This document shows, in pieces, positions 14,429 to 20,760 of a DNA stretch of 20,760 bases (position 1 is the stretch's first letter; every line of letters starts with the position of its first letter). This DNA comes from Thermoplasmata archaeon (GTDB taxonomy: Archaea > Thermoplasmatota > Thermoplasmata > Lutacidiplasmatales > UBA184). The notes beneath the pieces are model-generated. The model did not search any database. It was not told the origin of the DNA and worked only from the letters and a program-made list of their open reading frames with translations. The position numbers and the translations under genes were made by a program. The stretch spans positions 1 through 20,760 of the forward strand of contig JAKIWU010000006.1 of NCBI GenBank assembly GCA_022749905.1, in the 5' to 3' direction.

Positions 14429-14998
14429 GTGCGGGTTCTTTCCGTGAACGTCGGGCCCATCGCCCGGATCCCCTGGGAGGGACAGACTGTGGAGACGGCG
14501 TTTCGGAAGCGGACGGTGGACGGGTCCATCCACCTCCGGGGGACGAGCCTCGTAGGGGACGAGCAGGCGAACCGACAGGGCCACGGAGGACCCCGGAAGT
14601 CGGTCTACGTCTACCCCTCCGAGCACTACCCGTTCTGGAAGTCCGCCCTCCGACAGCCGGACCTTCCTTGGGGATCGTTCGGGGAGAACCTGACAGCCGA
14701 AGGATGGTCCGAGGACGAAGCCCACGTTGGGGATGCGGTCCGGATCGGGTCCGCCGAATTCGTCGTGACCCAACCGCGGTGGCCGTGCTTCAAGATGAAC
14801 GCTGCGTTCGGCAGGGCCGACATGATCCAGCGCTTCGAGGAGGCACGGCGGTTCGGATTCTACCTTGGAGCCGTTCGGGATGGGACCATCGGGGCTGGAG
14901 ACACCGTGGAGCTTCTCGCGCGGCAGGCCGGCGCTCCCTCGATCGCGGAGGTCATTGCCTCCGATCGGGAATCCCAAGGGAAGACCTCGCCGGGCTGA
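14429..14998 (+). CDS. MOSC-domain protein (YiiM-like)
   Basis: This 189-residue protein is a stand-alone MOSC domain. The first strand is VRVLSVNVGPIARI, followed by the conserved GHGGPRKSVYVYPSEHY (residues 51-67), SFGENLTAEG (83-92), the region around GDAVRIGSAEFVVTQ, and the key cysteine in PRWPCFKMN (Cys120). MOSC proteins use this Cys to handle sulfur or bind molybdenum cofactor; YiiM-type members reduce N-hydroxylated compounds. The GTG at 14429 is preferred because homologous proteins begin right at this strand, and the 47 codons upstream look non-coding. No molybdenum cofactor gene is near. The substrate cannot be told. It converges with a VOC gene. Confidence 0.85.
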   Translation: MRVLSVNVGPIARIPWEGQTVETAFRKRTVDGSIHLRGTSLVGDEQANRQGHGGPRKSVYVYPSEHYPFWKSALRQPDLPWGSFGENLTAEGWSEDEAHVGDAVRIGSAEFVVTQPRWPCFKMNAAFGRADMIQRFEEARRFGFYLGAVRDGTIGAGDTVELLARQAGAPSIAEVIASDRESQGKTSPG

Positions 14999-15047
14999 CG
15001 AGGGTTCTCAGGAGGGAGCGGCCCCTACTCGCTCGCCGGCGTCGATC

Positions 15048-15091
15048 CGTCGGGTGCACCGAGCCGCCGACGAATCGAGGGACGAAGTCCC
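15048..15091. terminator. two small hairpins between convergent genes
   Basis: The gap after the MOSC stop (14998) and before the opposing VOC stop (15097) holds CGTCGG paired with CCGACG across a 13-base loop (15048-15072), and GGGAC paired with GTCCC across GAA (15079-15091). They could shape the 3' ends of both transcripts. Both stems are short. Confidence 0.3.
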
Positions 15092-15096
15092 GACCT

Positions 15097-15501
15097 CTAC
15101 ATCGGGGGGAAATTCTGCCAGGCCATCAGGAGATTCCCCTCCGTGTCCTTGAAGAACGCTGAGGCACCCCAGGTATCGAACGCGATCGGCCCGTCGATCT
15201 TGGTGTCCTTGCCCATGCGTTCCGCCTTCTCGAACCGTACCCCGGCGGTCTTCAGTTTCCGGACGTACCGCTTGATGTCCTTCACAAGGAAGGTCGTGTA
15301 GGCGAGCTTCCGCTTCTCGCGCTGGCCCGGGTTGACGAACCAGATGTCGGCGCCTCCGATCCGGCCCGCTGCCCAAAAGTCCTTCATCGGTCCGCGCGCG
15401 CGCTCGGTGACACGACCGCCGAGGGTCTTCGTATAGAACTTGATCGCGCGGCTCATGTTCTGGATCGGGATCAGGGTCACGAATTTCGGTCCTGCTGGCA
15501 T
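15097..15501 (-). CDS. VOC-superfamily protein
   Basis: This 134-residue single VOC unit opens with FVTLIPIQNMSRAIKFYTKTLGG and closes with ASAFFKDTEGNLLMAWQNFPP, the standard beta-alpha-beta-beta-beta pairs. The middle segment (ADIWFVNPGQ, YTTFLVKDIKRYVRKLKTAGV) fits the PhnB/YdcJ-like group. The expected metal ligands are not clearly kept, so a non-enzymatic binding role is possible. The ATG at 15501 has GAGGG about six bases ahead. Upstream lie two hairpins that probably end the preceding toroid-gene transcript, so it is likely transcribed on its own. The ligand is unknown. Confidence 0.85.
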   Translation of the reverse strand: MPAGPKFVTLIPIQNMSRAIKFYTKTLGGRVTERARGPMKDFWAAGRIGGADIWFVNPGQREKRKLAYTTFLVKDIKRYVRKLKTAGVRFEKAERMGKDTKIDGPIAFDTWGASAFFKDTEGNLLMAWQNFPPM

Positions 15502-15604
15502 GTTTATTCCCTCAGATCGGACCCGATTCGATCGGTGTCCGCTCCGAGCGATACGCGCGAGGGTTATCTAGGTTCGCCGGGGGGCCGTCCTTCGCGGCTG
15601 AGAG

Positions 15605-15658
15605 GAGCGCGCATCCCTGCGCGCTCTGGGTGCTGGATCGGACCCTCACCGGGGTCCG
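15605..15658 (-). terminator. tandem hairpins after the alpha/alpha-toroid gene
   Basis: Two perfect stem-loops sit just past the stop of the toroid gene at 15666. CGGACCC pairs with GGGTCCG around a six-base loop (15639-15658), and GAGCGCGCA pairs with TGCGCGCTC around TCCC (15605-15626). They lie upstream of the next minus-strand gene and probably mark a transcript end. No T tract is visible. Confidence 0.45.
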
Positions 15659-15665
15659 TTCGCGT

Positions 15666-16631
15666 TCAGCCTTGCCCGGCGCGTGCAAGGACGCTCAGAG
15701 CCTCGACGGTCGCCCACCGACTCGGTTCGTGGAGCTGCTCGATCAGCATGGGGTATACGATTCCGCGCAACCCGTAGCCCGAGAGCTTCAGGTCGAGATC
15801 CGGATGGGCAGCGTCGAGCGCCCAGCGTCCGTCGCGCCTCCGCTTGGACCGCAGCCACCGCAGGGCAGGGGCTAGTCGGGAATCGGCGCCGTAGCCCAGG
15901 CGAGTCAAGATCCTGAGGCCCACGAGGAGGTCGTAGTAGTAGTGATTGGGATAGTGGATGCGGAACCAGGGCTGGTAGCGAACCGGACCCTCGCGCATGA
16001 GACGACGCCCGAGATAGAACTCGGCGCCCCTCTCGATCGACCGAAGCACTGCCGCGCTCCGTGCCTCCCGAGGGATCTCCGCAAGGGCGGCGAGTCCCTC
16101 CCAGCCGTCGAGCGTGCCCGAGCGCGACCGGAAGCAGTGCCATCCGCCATCGTGCTTCTGCGTGCGCACGATCCACGCGATCGACCGGGCCACCACGGGG
16201 TGCTCGAGGTAGCCGAATCGAACCAGCGTCCGCACGGCATTCCCCGTGACGCAGATCTCCCCCGTCGTTCCGCTGAGGTCTCCACCCCGGGAACTCCAGC
16301 GCTTCAGCAAGAGCTCCGCCGCGCGGCGAATGCGCGGGTCGGCCCGGGTCATCCCGAGGTCGGCCAGCACGATCGCGAGCCAGTTTGTGGTGCTGTACTT
16401 GGGTCGATACAGCTCCCCAGCGGACGAGCCCGGGGTGACCCACTGTCCTTCCCGGAGCTGTTGGCTCAGGATCGAGGCCGCCCAACCTTCCTTCCCGATC
16501 CTGCGGAGGGCCTCTCGCACCTGCGGGTCGTCGGGTGATCGTCCCTCCACCTCGGTCCAAAAGCGCGCTCGGACGCTCGGATCGGAATCGGGTCCGGTGA
16601 GCCACCGCTTGAGCTTCAGTGCGATCCTCAT
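15666..16631 (-). CDS. prenyltransferase/squalene-cyclase-like alpha/alpha-toroid protein
   Basis: This 321-residue, largely helical protein has repeats of the terpenoid-cyclase/prenyltransferase toroid type. Examples are RTQKHDGGWHCFRSRSGTLD (about 157-176) and WLRSKRRRDGRWALDAAH (about 259-276), which follow the QxxDGxW pattern, plus degenerate copies near LSQQLREGQWV (55-65). The DxDD catalytic motif of squalene-hopene cyclases is absent, as is a clear zinc site of protein prenyltransferases, so an active cyclase is unlikely. An aromatic stretch (HYPNHYYYDLLVGLRILTRLGYG, about 226-248, shown only in part by motif) lines the likely cavity. No signal peptide or membrane helix is seen. The ATG at 16631 is the only sensible start. 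Similar stand-alone proteins are usually annotated as hypothetical; the ligand is unknown. Confidence 0.75.
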   Translation of the reverse strand: MRIALKLKRWLTGPDSDPSVRARFWTEVEGRSPDDPQVREALRRIGKEGWAASILSQQLREGQWVTPGSSAGELYRPKYSTTNWLAIVLADLGMTRADPRIRRAAELLLKRWSSRGGDLSGTTGEICVTGNAVRTLVRFGYLEHPVVARSIAWIVRTQKHDGGWHCFRSRSGTLDGWEGLAALAEIPREARSAAVLRSIERGAEFYLGRRLMREGPVRYQPWFRIHYPNHYYYDLLVGLRILTRLGYGADSRLAPALRWLRSKRRRDGRWALDAAHPDLDLKLSGYGLRGIVYPMLIEQLHEPSRWATVEALSVLARAGQG

Positions 16632-16719
16632 CGATGGCGGGCCATTCCACCCCGAGCCTTATCTCTGCCCAAGATCCGCTGGGACGGAGGGAGGTGCGGT
16701 CTCGCACGCGTGGGTTCGA

Positions 16720-17448
16720 TCAGTACCCCCGGAATCCTTCCCAGTCGAGATCCGCTTCGGACACTCCCATCCGCGCCAGCAGGCCCAGCTGGTCCTCGAC
16801 GAACTGCGGTGTTCCACACACGTAGTACATCGGGTTCTCGAGATCGGCGACGAGCGCCTTCACCATCCTCGAGGAGATCCGCCCCGTCTCGCCGTCCCAC
16901 GCGCCGGAGGCCATCCCCGTAACGGTGAGCTGGATCCTGAAGCGTGGGTTCTGCCGCGCCAGAGTCTCGAGTTCGTCCCGGTAGGCGATCTCCGCCTCCG
17001 AGCGGCTGCTGTAGAGGAGGCGGACCGGGATCCCCAACCCCCGGTCGGCCGCGAATTCCGCCATCCCCTTGAGGGGCGTGATGCCGATCCCCCCTGCGAT
17101 CAGAACGGCGGGTCGCTGCTCGTTCAGGAAGAACTCGCCGAATGGTCCGCGCACCCAGGCGCTGTCCCCAGGACGAAGCTCCGAGAACGCCTGTTTGAAC
17201 GCAGACGTCGAGACGCGGACTGCGTACTCGAGGTGTTCGCGGGTCGGACTCGTAGCGAGGGACATGGGACGCCACGCCGGGCCCTCGGAGGTCGGGAGCC
17301 CCAGGAACGTGAACTGGGTCGCTCGGAACCGGAACGACTCCGGCTTGCGTAGGCGGATCGCGTGCGTGGACGGTGTGGGCTTCCACGAGGTGATGACCTC
17401 CGCGGACTGCATCGGCGGCCCGCCGTCATTGCGCCGCGTTGGAAGCAT
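16720..17448 (-). CDS. FAD/NAD(P)-binding oxidoreductase of the ferredoxin reductase family
   Basis: This protein of up to 242 residues has the two-domain ferredoxin:NADP reductase fold. The flavin barrel carries RPMSLATSPT (about 60-69), the RxxS/T FAD motif. The nucleotide domain carries GGIGITPLKGM (about 119-129), the pyridine nucleotide motif, YSSRSEAEIAYRDEL, and the C-terminal YVCGTPQFVEDQ. There is no [2Fe-2S] domain, so it must pass electrons to a separate partner, which is not in the window. The ATG at 17448 gives the longest form; Met13 at 17412 starts closer to where the barrel begins (SAEVITSWKPTPSTHAIRL) and is equally likely, as neither has a clear ribosome-binding site. It is separated by 88 bases from the toroid gene. 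Confidence 0.88.
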   Translation of the reverse strand: MLPTRRNDGGPPMQSAEVITSWKPTPSTHAIRLRKPESFRFRATQFTFLGLPTSEGPAWRPMSLATSPTREHLEYAVRVSTSAFKQAFSELRPGDSAWVRGPFGEFFLNEQRPAVLIAGGIGITPLKGMAEFAADRGLGIPVRLLYSSRSEAEIAYRDELETLARQNPRFRIQLTVTGMASGAWDGETGRISSRMVKALVADLENPMYYVCGTPQFVEDQLGLLARMGVSEADLDWEGFRGY

Positions 17449-17564
17449 CGTACCGGAGCCCGCCGAGTGCGGACGGGTGTGGACCCTATGTTGACTGAAG
17501 GGGATGAGCCTCGCTCACAGGTGGGCCAACACGCCCCGTTAGAGGAGGCTGGATCGACTCGGCC

Positions 17565-17954
17565 TCAGGAGGCCTGGCAGATTTCGATCCAGATCCCGTT
17601 CGGGTCCTCGATGTACGCGTAACGGCTACCGGGTTGCTTCATCTCGAGGACGACGGGGTGGCCGCCGTTCTTCGCTTCGGCAAGCGCCGCATTGAGGTCC
17701 GGGACCGCGAAGGCGAGGTGGTCGAGCGCCTCTCCCGCCTGGTACGTCGCGTCGAACCGGCTCCCCTTCTCGTAGTAGTTGAGTTCGAGCGCGGGTCCCT
17801 CATCGTCCTCGGAGACGAGGTCCACGACGATTCCCTTCGACGCCGTCAGCGTGGTGCGACCGCGCTCCTTCATCCCGAGGACGTGGGTGTAGAACTTGAC
17901 GGAAGCGTCGAGGTCCTTTACGCGGATGCCTGTGTAGATGAATTTGGTCTTCAT
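17565..17954 (-). CDS. glyoxalase I-like VOC protein
   Basis: This 129-residue protein is close in style to bacterial lactoylglutathione lyase (GloA). It has FIYTGIRVKDLDASVKFYTH at the N-terminus, then ALELNYYE, LDHLAFAVPDL and YIEDPNGIWIEICQ. Three of the four metal ligands of GloA can be matched: Glu57, His79 and Glu124. The fourth, the N-terminal His of 'HTMLRV', is Tyr7 here, so the metal site may be altered. If active, it could act on a methylglyoxal-thiol adduct; a related dioxygenase or isomerase role is also possible. The ATG at 17954 fits the family start. It is the longest-conserved of the three VOC proteins in this window. It stands between the oxidoreductase and the tRNA gene, without clear operon linkage. 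Confidence 0.86.
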   Translation of the reverse strand: MKTKFIYTGIRVKDLDASVKFYTHVLGMKERGRTTLTASKGIVVDLVSEDDEGPALELNYYEKGSRFDATYQAGEALDHLAFAVPDLNAALAEAKNGGHPVVLEMKQPGSRYAYIEDPNGIWIEICQAS

Positions 17955-18074
17955 GGGAGCGGACGAGCCACGTCCGGCAGGGGATTAGTCGTTTTCCAGA
18001 CATGCAACGACCCTCGCTCTTCGTGGCGGTCGTCAACCGGTCTCGCTCCCCCACGGGTGGTCCCGCTTGGGGAA

Positions 18075-18147
18075 TGGGCCGGGACGGATTTGAACCGTCG
18101 ATCTCCGCGTTGTAAGCGCGACGTCCTAACCGCTAGACCACCGGCCC
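18075..18147 (-). tRNA. tRNA-Val (anticodon TAC)
   Basis: A complete 73-base cloverleaf folds on the minus strand. The seven-base acceptor stem is GGGCCGG with CCGGCCC and discriminator A. The D stem is GTCT/GGAC, and the anticodon stem TCGCG/CGCGG holds loop CTTACAA with anticodon TAC. The variable loop has five bases and the T stem is GACGG/CCGTC. The 3' CCA is not encoded, as is usual in archaea. No intron is present. The stop codon of the upstream arcS gene lies inside its 5' part. Confidence 0.96.
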
Positions 18148-20025
18148 AGGAGGGGGGAGGGGGGCCGCGTCTTGGGTCTGTCGGTTCGCTTCCCGAGCGA
18201 GCGAGGGCAACCGATGGCGGATCCGAACCGCGACCCCGCGGGCCAACTCCCGCATCAACGGGCCGGGAAGGGCCGCCTCGCCCGTGGCGAGGAGCTCGCC
18301 GTTCCGCACCACCAACACCGCATCCCCCGCACGGATGCTTCGGTCGGCACGGGCGACTCCCGGAACGAAGATGTCTCCGAGCAGGGGAACCTGCGGCAAG
18401 ATCTCGACCTCCAGGGGATGCGCGGGGTGGACGCGAGTCGCGCCGGCCATGGTCAGATGAAAGAGACCTCGTTCCTCCCTCAACGTCGCGAGATCCTTCC
18501 CGTGGCCGTCCGTCAGCCTCTGGAACCACGGGCGGCCCTGGAGCCGAATCGGTGCTGCGAACAATAGCTCGGCGGCCTCTGTTCCAAATTGGAACCGGGC
18601 GACCGATTCTAGCTCCTCCCGAACCACCCCGAGGACGCCTCCGACGGTGCCCTCCAACCTCTCGAGGGCCCGCGCAGCCGCGGCTCGCAACCCGCGAAGG
18701 TTGTTGGCCCCCGTCGTCTGTTCGTCGGCCATTGTCCACTCGGTCGCAACCGCCGGTTTCAGCGATGACCGAAGGAACGCGTACTCCTGGGGATCGAGGT
18801 GTACGAGGACCGACTGAAAGGCGTGACTCGCGAGAAGGTGGGCCACGGCTCGCTCGACGGCGGCCCGCTCCTCCTCGTCCCATTCTCCGGTGACCGGAAT
18901 GTCGTAGTGACGGCACGGCGGAACGTCCTCGAGCTCGCGCGGGACGATCCCGAGCGGGGAGGTGACCGACGCGATTTCGAGCCGCGAGAGATTCGGGATC
19001 CCTTCGAGAGCTCTGGCGATCTTCCGGTGGGATCGCGACTGTCGGTAGGGCTTCGTCTTCGAGCACGGCACGAGGAGCAGCACCTTCTTCGACGGCGGCG
19101 GGCGGTAGCGGTCGAGCAAGCGGGCGCGATACCTCCGCACCTCGGGTCTCCGATGCGATTCGCGCAGGACGTATCGATGCTGCGATCCTCCCGTGACCGG
19201 CGTCCGCTCATCCAGCAGGTCCCCGAGCATCCGATCTGCGTAGCGCAGGAATTCCGCCGACGACGGCTCCGCGGGCAGGCGTGACTCGACCACGTCCCGA
19301 AGATGCCCCGCCCGGATCGCGGTGCGGACGAGGCGGAGCTCCTTGCCGAGCGCCCACTGCGCGTGGCGGCCCGAGGCGAGCTCCTCGCCTGCGGTGCAGG
19401 CGGGACACTCGCAGAGACGTTCCGTCCTCACGAGCTCCGCGTCGATCGCCCCGAGCTCAGCGCTGAGAAACTCCCCGGACGCGGACCGCCAGAGCGCTTC
19501 GGTCGAGTCGAGGAGGTCCAATCCGAGAAACGCTAGGAGAGCGAGGCGGTGCGGGAGCGCGACCCGCGGAGCCCACAGGAGGGGTCCAGCACCAAGTCGC
19601 GTTCGGATCTCGAGGAGCGCTCGGATCAACGGTTCCCCTTCGGAAAAGAGCGTGCGCGCGTTGGAGAGTACGATTCCCTCGGGCCGACCCTGGAGGATCT
19701 CTTCCCAGCCCACCTCCGAGACGGGCCAGTGCAGGAGCCACCATCCGTCGGCGAGCTTCGAGCCGCCACCCGCGACCGATTGAACCTCTGCCGCGGGTAT
19801 CGGGAACTCGAGGGAGACGGTCGAAACTCCATCCCCGATGCGGAGGGATCGGAAGTCCGATCGCGTGGAAGCAGTCTCCGCGAGCGTCGGCCCTTGGGGA
19901 CCATCGCCCTTGGTCCCGCCGGTAGTTCCGGCTTGAAGGAGGGTGGGGACCGAGAACGCGAGCGGGCCAACCTTGGCGGTGCCTAGGATCGAGAGTCCAT
20001 CGAGGGCGTCAGCGGTGCGCGGCAT
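18133..20025 (-). CDS. arcS: archaeosine synthase ArcS (TgtA2)
   Basis: This 630-residue protein makes archaeosine (G+) at position 15 of archaeal tRNAs by acting on preQ0 already placed in the tRNA by TgtA. The N-terminal half is a degenerate tRNA-guanine-transglycosylase domain that keeps a zinc site, Cys205-x-Cys207-x2-Cys210 with a later His (His241 is a candidate). The ArcS core motif is VLLLVPCSKTKPYRQSRSH (about 315-333). The C-terminal PUA RNA-binding domain covers about 552-608 (GDIFVPGVARADRSIRAGDAVLVV, shown in part by motif). Length is normal for the family. The ATG at 20025 starts a family-like N-terminus; an AT-rich patch at 20065-20070 may be its promoter. The TAG stop at 18135-18133 lies inside the tRNA-Val gene. 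This is the strongest archaeal marker of the window. Confidence 0.93.
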   Translation of the reverse strand: MPRTADALDGLSILGTAKVGPLAFSVPTLLQAGTTGGTKGDGPQGPTLAETASTRSDFRSLRIGDGVSTVSLEFPIPAAEVQSVAGGGSKLADGWWLLHWPVSEVGWEEILQGRPEGIVLSNARTLFSEGEPLIRALLEIRTRLGAGPLLWAPRVALPHRLALLAFLGLDLLDSTEALWRSASGEFLSAELGAIDAELVRTERLCECPACTAGEELASGRHAQWALGKELRLVRTAIRAGHLRDVVESRLPAEPSSAEFLRYADRMLGDLLDERTPVTGGSQHRYVLRESHRRPEVRRYRARLLDRYRPPPSKKVLLLVPCSKTKPYRQSRSHRKIARALEGIPNLSRLEIASVTSPLGIVPRELEDVPPCRHYDIPVTGEWDEEERAAVERAVAHLLASHAFQSVLVHLDPQEYAFLRSSLKPAVATEWTMADEQTTGANNLRGLRAAAARALERLEGTVGGVLGVVREELESVARFQFGTEAAELLFAAPIRLQGRPWFQRLTDGHGKDLATLREERGLFHLTMAGATRVHPAHPLEVEILPQVPLLGDIFVPGVARADRSIRAGDAVLVVRNGELLATGEAALPGPLMRELARGVAVRIRHRLPSLAREANRQTQDAAPLPPPGPVV

Positions 20026-20164
20026 GCGAGGGTGCTGGTTCCAGCTCGCGCCTTGGATGCGGAAGAATATGAGGACGGTAGCTCAGGAGAAGCGGGATGC
20101 GGGCGCCTTCCCGAGAGCATCGGACGCGCGGGATCGCGTCGCGCTCCCTCCCTGCGATCGCTCG

Positions 20165-20760
20165 TCAGGGGATCGGGATCGTCGAAGTGAGGTAGACGCC
20201 GAGGATCGTCGCCAGGAGGAACGTCCCCCCCAGAGCCATGTTGAGGCGAAACGGCAGGACGGTTGCTCGGGGATCGCGCAGCACGAGGAGGTCGACCCAC
20301 GCCGTGAGGATCCCGAGAATTCCGAGCGCGACCAGATAGACCAGCGAGAGCCCGAGGGCTAGGCCCGTGACGGCGAATCCGGCAAGGGCAATGAGGTGGA
20401 GCAACGGGAGGACCTGGCTCGACGAGCGCGCACCGAAGCGAACGGGGATGGTCGAAAGCCCCGCCTTGCGGTCGGGCTCCATGTCCCCGAGACTGTGGAC
20501 GACCTCGAAGGCTGTGCCCCAAGCCAGCATCCCGAGAATGGCTGGAAGGGCGACCCAGGGTAGTGTTCCGAGGACAGCGATGAACGCCGCAGCCGGGGTG
20601 ATCGCCTGGACGAGCCCGAGAAATACGGTGGTCCCCCAGCCGGCGCGCTTCGAGTAACTGTACCCCAGGATCAGCGCGAGGGCTACGGGAGACAGGAGGA
20701 ACGCGAAGGGATTCAGAAAGTAGGACGCGCCCACAAGAACGGCCGCGTTGATCGCGGTCA
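20165..20760 (-). CDS. UbiA-family prenyltransferase, C-terminal part (cut by window end)
   Basis: The frame is open to base 20760, so the N-terminal part with the first Asp-rich motif is outside the window. The visible 198 codons include about six membrane helices and the second Asp-rich motif region HSLGDMEPDRKAGLSTIPVRFG, where the two Asp (DMEPD) bind Mg-diphosphate. The pattern YSYSKR...GLVQAITPAAAFIAVLG matches 4-hydroxybenzoate polyprenyltransferase-like UbiA enzymes used for quinone or lipid synthesis. Homologs serve in menaquinone (MqnP/MenA) or archaeal lipid pathways; I cannot choose between them without the N-terminus. It ends 139 bases before arcS starts on the same strand. No quinone gene is seen nearby. 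Confidence 0.88.
   Translation of the reverse strand, partial: TAINAAVLVGASYFLNPFAFLLSPVALALILGYSYSKRAGWGTTVFLGLVQAITPAAAFIAVLGTLPWVALPAILGMLAWGTAFEVVHSLGDMEPDRKAGLSTIPVRFGARSSSQVLPLLHLIALAGFAVTGLALGLSLVYLVALGILGILTAWVDLLVLRDPRATVLPFRLNMALGGTFLLATILGVYLTSTIPIP

Noticed and set aside
17951..19066. Minus-strand frame of 371 codons overlapping arcS and the tRNA
   Set aside because: It runs through the tRNA gene in another frame from arcS and is Arg/Pro/Gly-rich with no recognisable domain.

Overview
The window looks like a chromosomal piece of a high-GC archaeon. The best evidence is a complete archaeosine synthase (ArcS/TgtA2) gene, an enzyme known only from archaeal tRNA modification, next to a tRNA-Val gene without an encoded CCA end. 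A large secreted protein made of seven YVTN-type propeller blades plus four 'ETGLPxGTxW'-type repeats, a combination I associate with Thermoplasmata, and short TATA-like boxes about 30 bases ahead of some starts fit the same picture. A high-GC Thermoplasmatota lineage is my inference; no rRNA marker is present. I see no mobile element, CRISPR array, rRNA or replication origin.

Layout. 1-2060: a 5'-cut, frameshifted DUF4287/DUF5655-type gene on + meets a minus-strand GNAT-methyltransferase pair coupled through a GTGA overlap. 2258-3724: a small membrane zinc-ribbon protein and a VOC-fold protein on +, then a small HExxH protein on -, with a strong hairpin between the last two. 3883-9712: a four-gene plus-strand cassette: (A) an anchored CuA-like cupredoxin fused to six PKD domains, (B) a polytopic membrane protein with an intramembrane CxxC, (C) a zinc ribbon fused to an RnfD/NqrB-like membrane domain, and (D) a polytopic membrane protein with a CCCxxC cluster and paired histidines. 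9709-11676: a minus-strand operon of a three-helix membrane protein, a tandem winged-helix regulator and an anchored secreted protein. 11806-14106: the propeller/repeat surface protein, with a palindrome at its presumed transcription start. 14429-14998: a MOSC protein on +. 15097-20760: minus-strand genes for a VOC protein, an alpha/alpha-toroid protein, an FAD/NAD oxidoreductase, a glyoxalase-I-like protein, tRNA-Val, ArcS and the C-terminal part of a UbiA prenyltransferase.

The most unusual part is the 3883-9712 cassette. An outward-facing copper-type electron-transfer domain, an RnfD-like membrane electron-transfer domain and two related Cys-motif membrane proteins lie head to tail with short gaps, without cytochrome oxidase subunit I or the other Rnf subunits nearby. 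I infer a membrane redox or copper-handling complex not obviously matching a named system. Its function is not shown by the sequence. The other genes look like ordinary housekeeping or single-enzyme functions.
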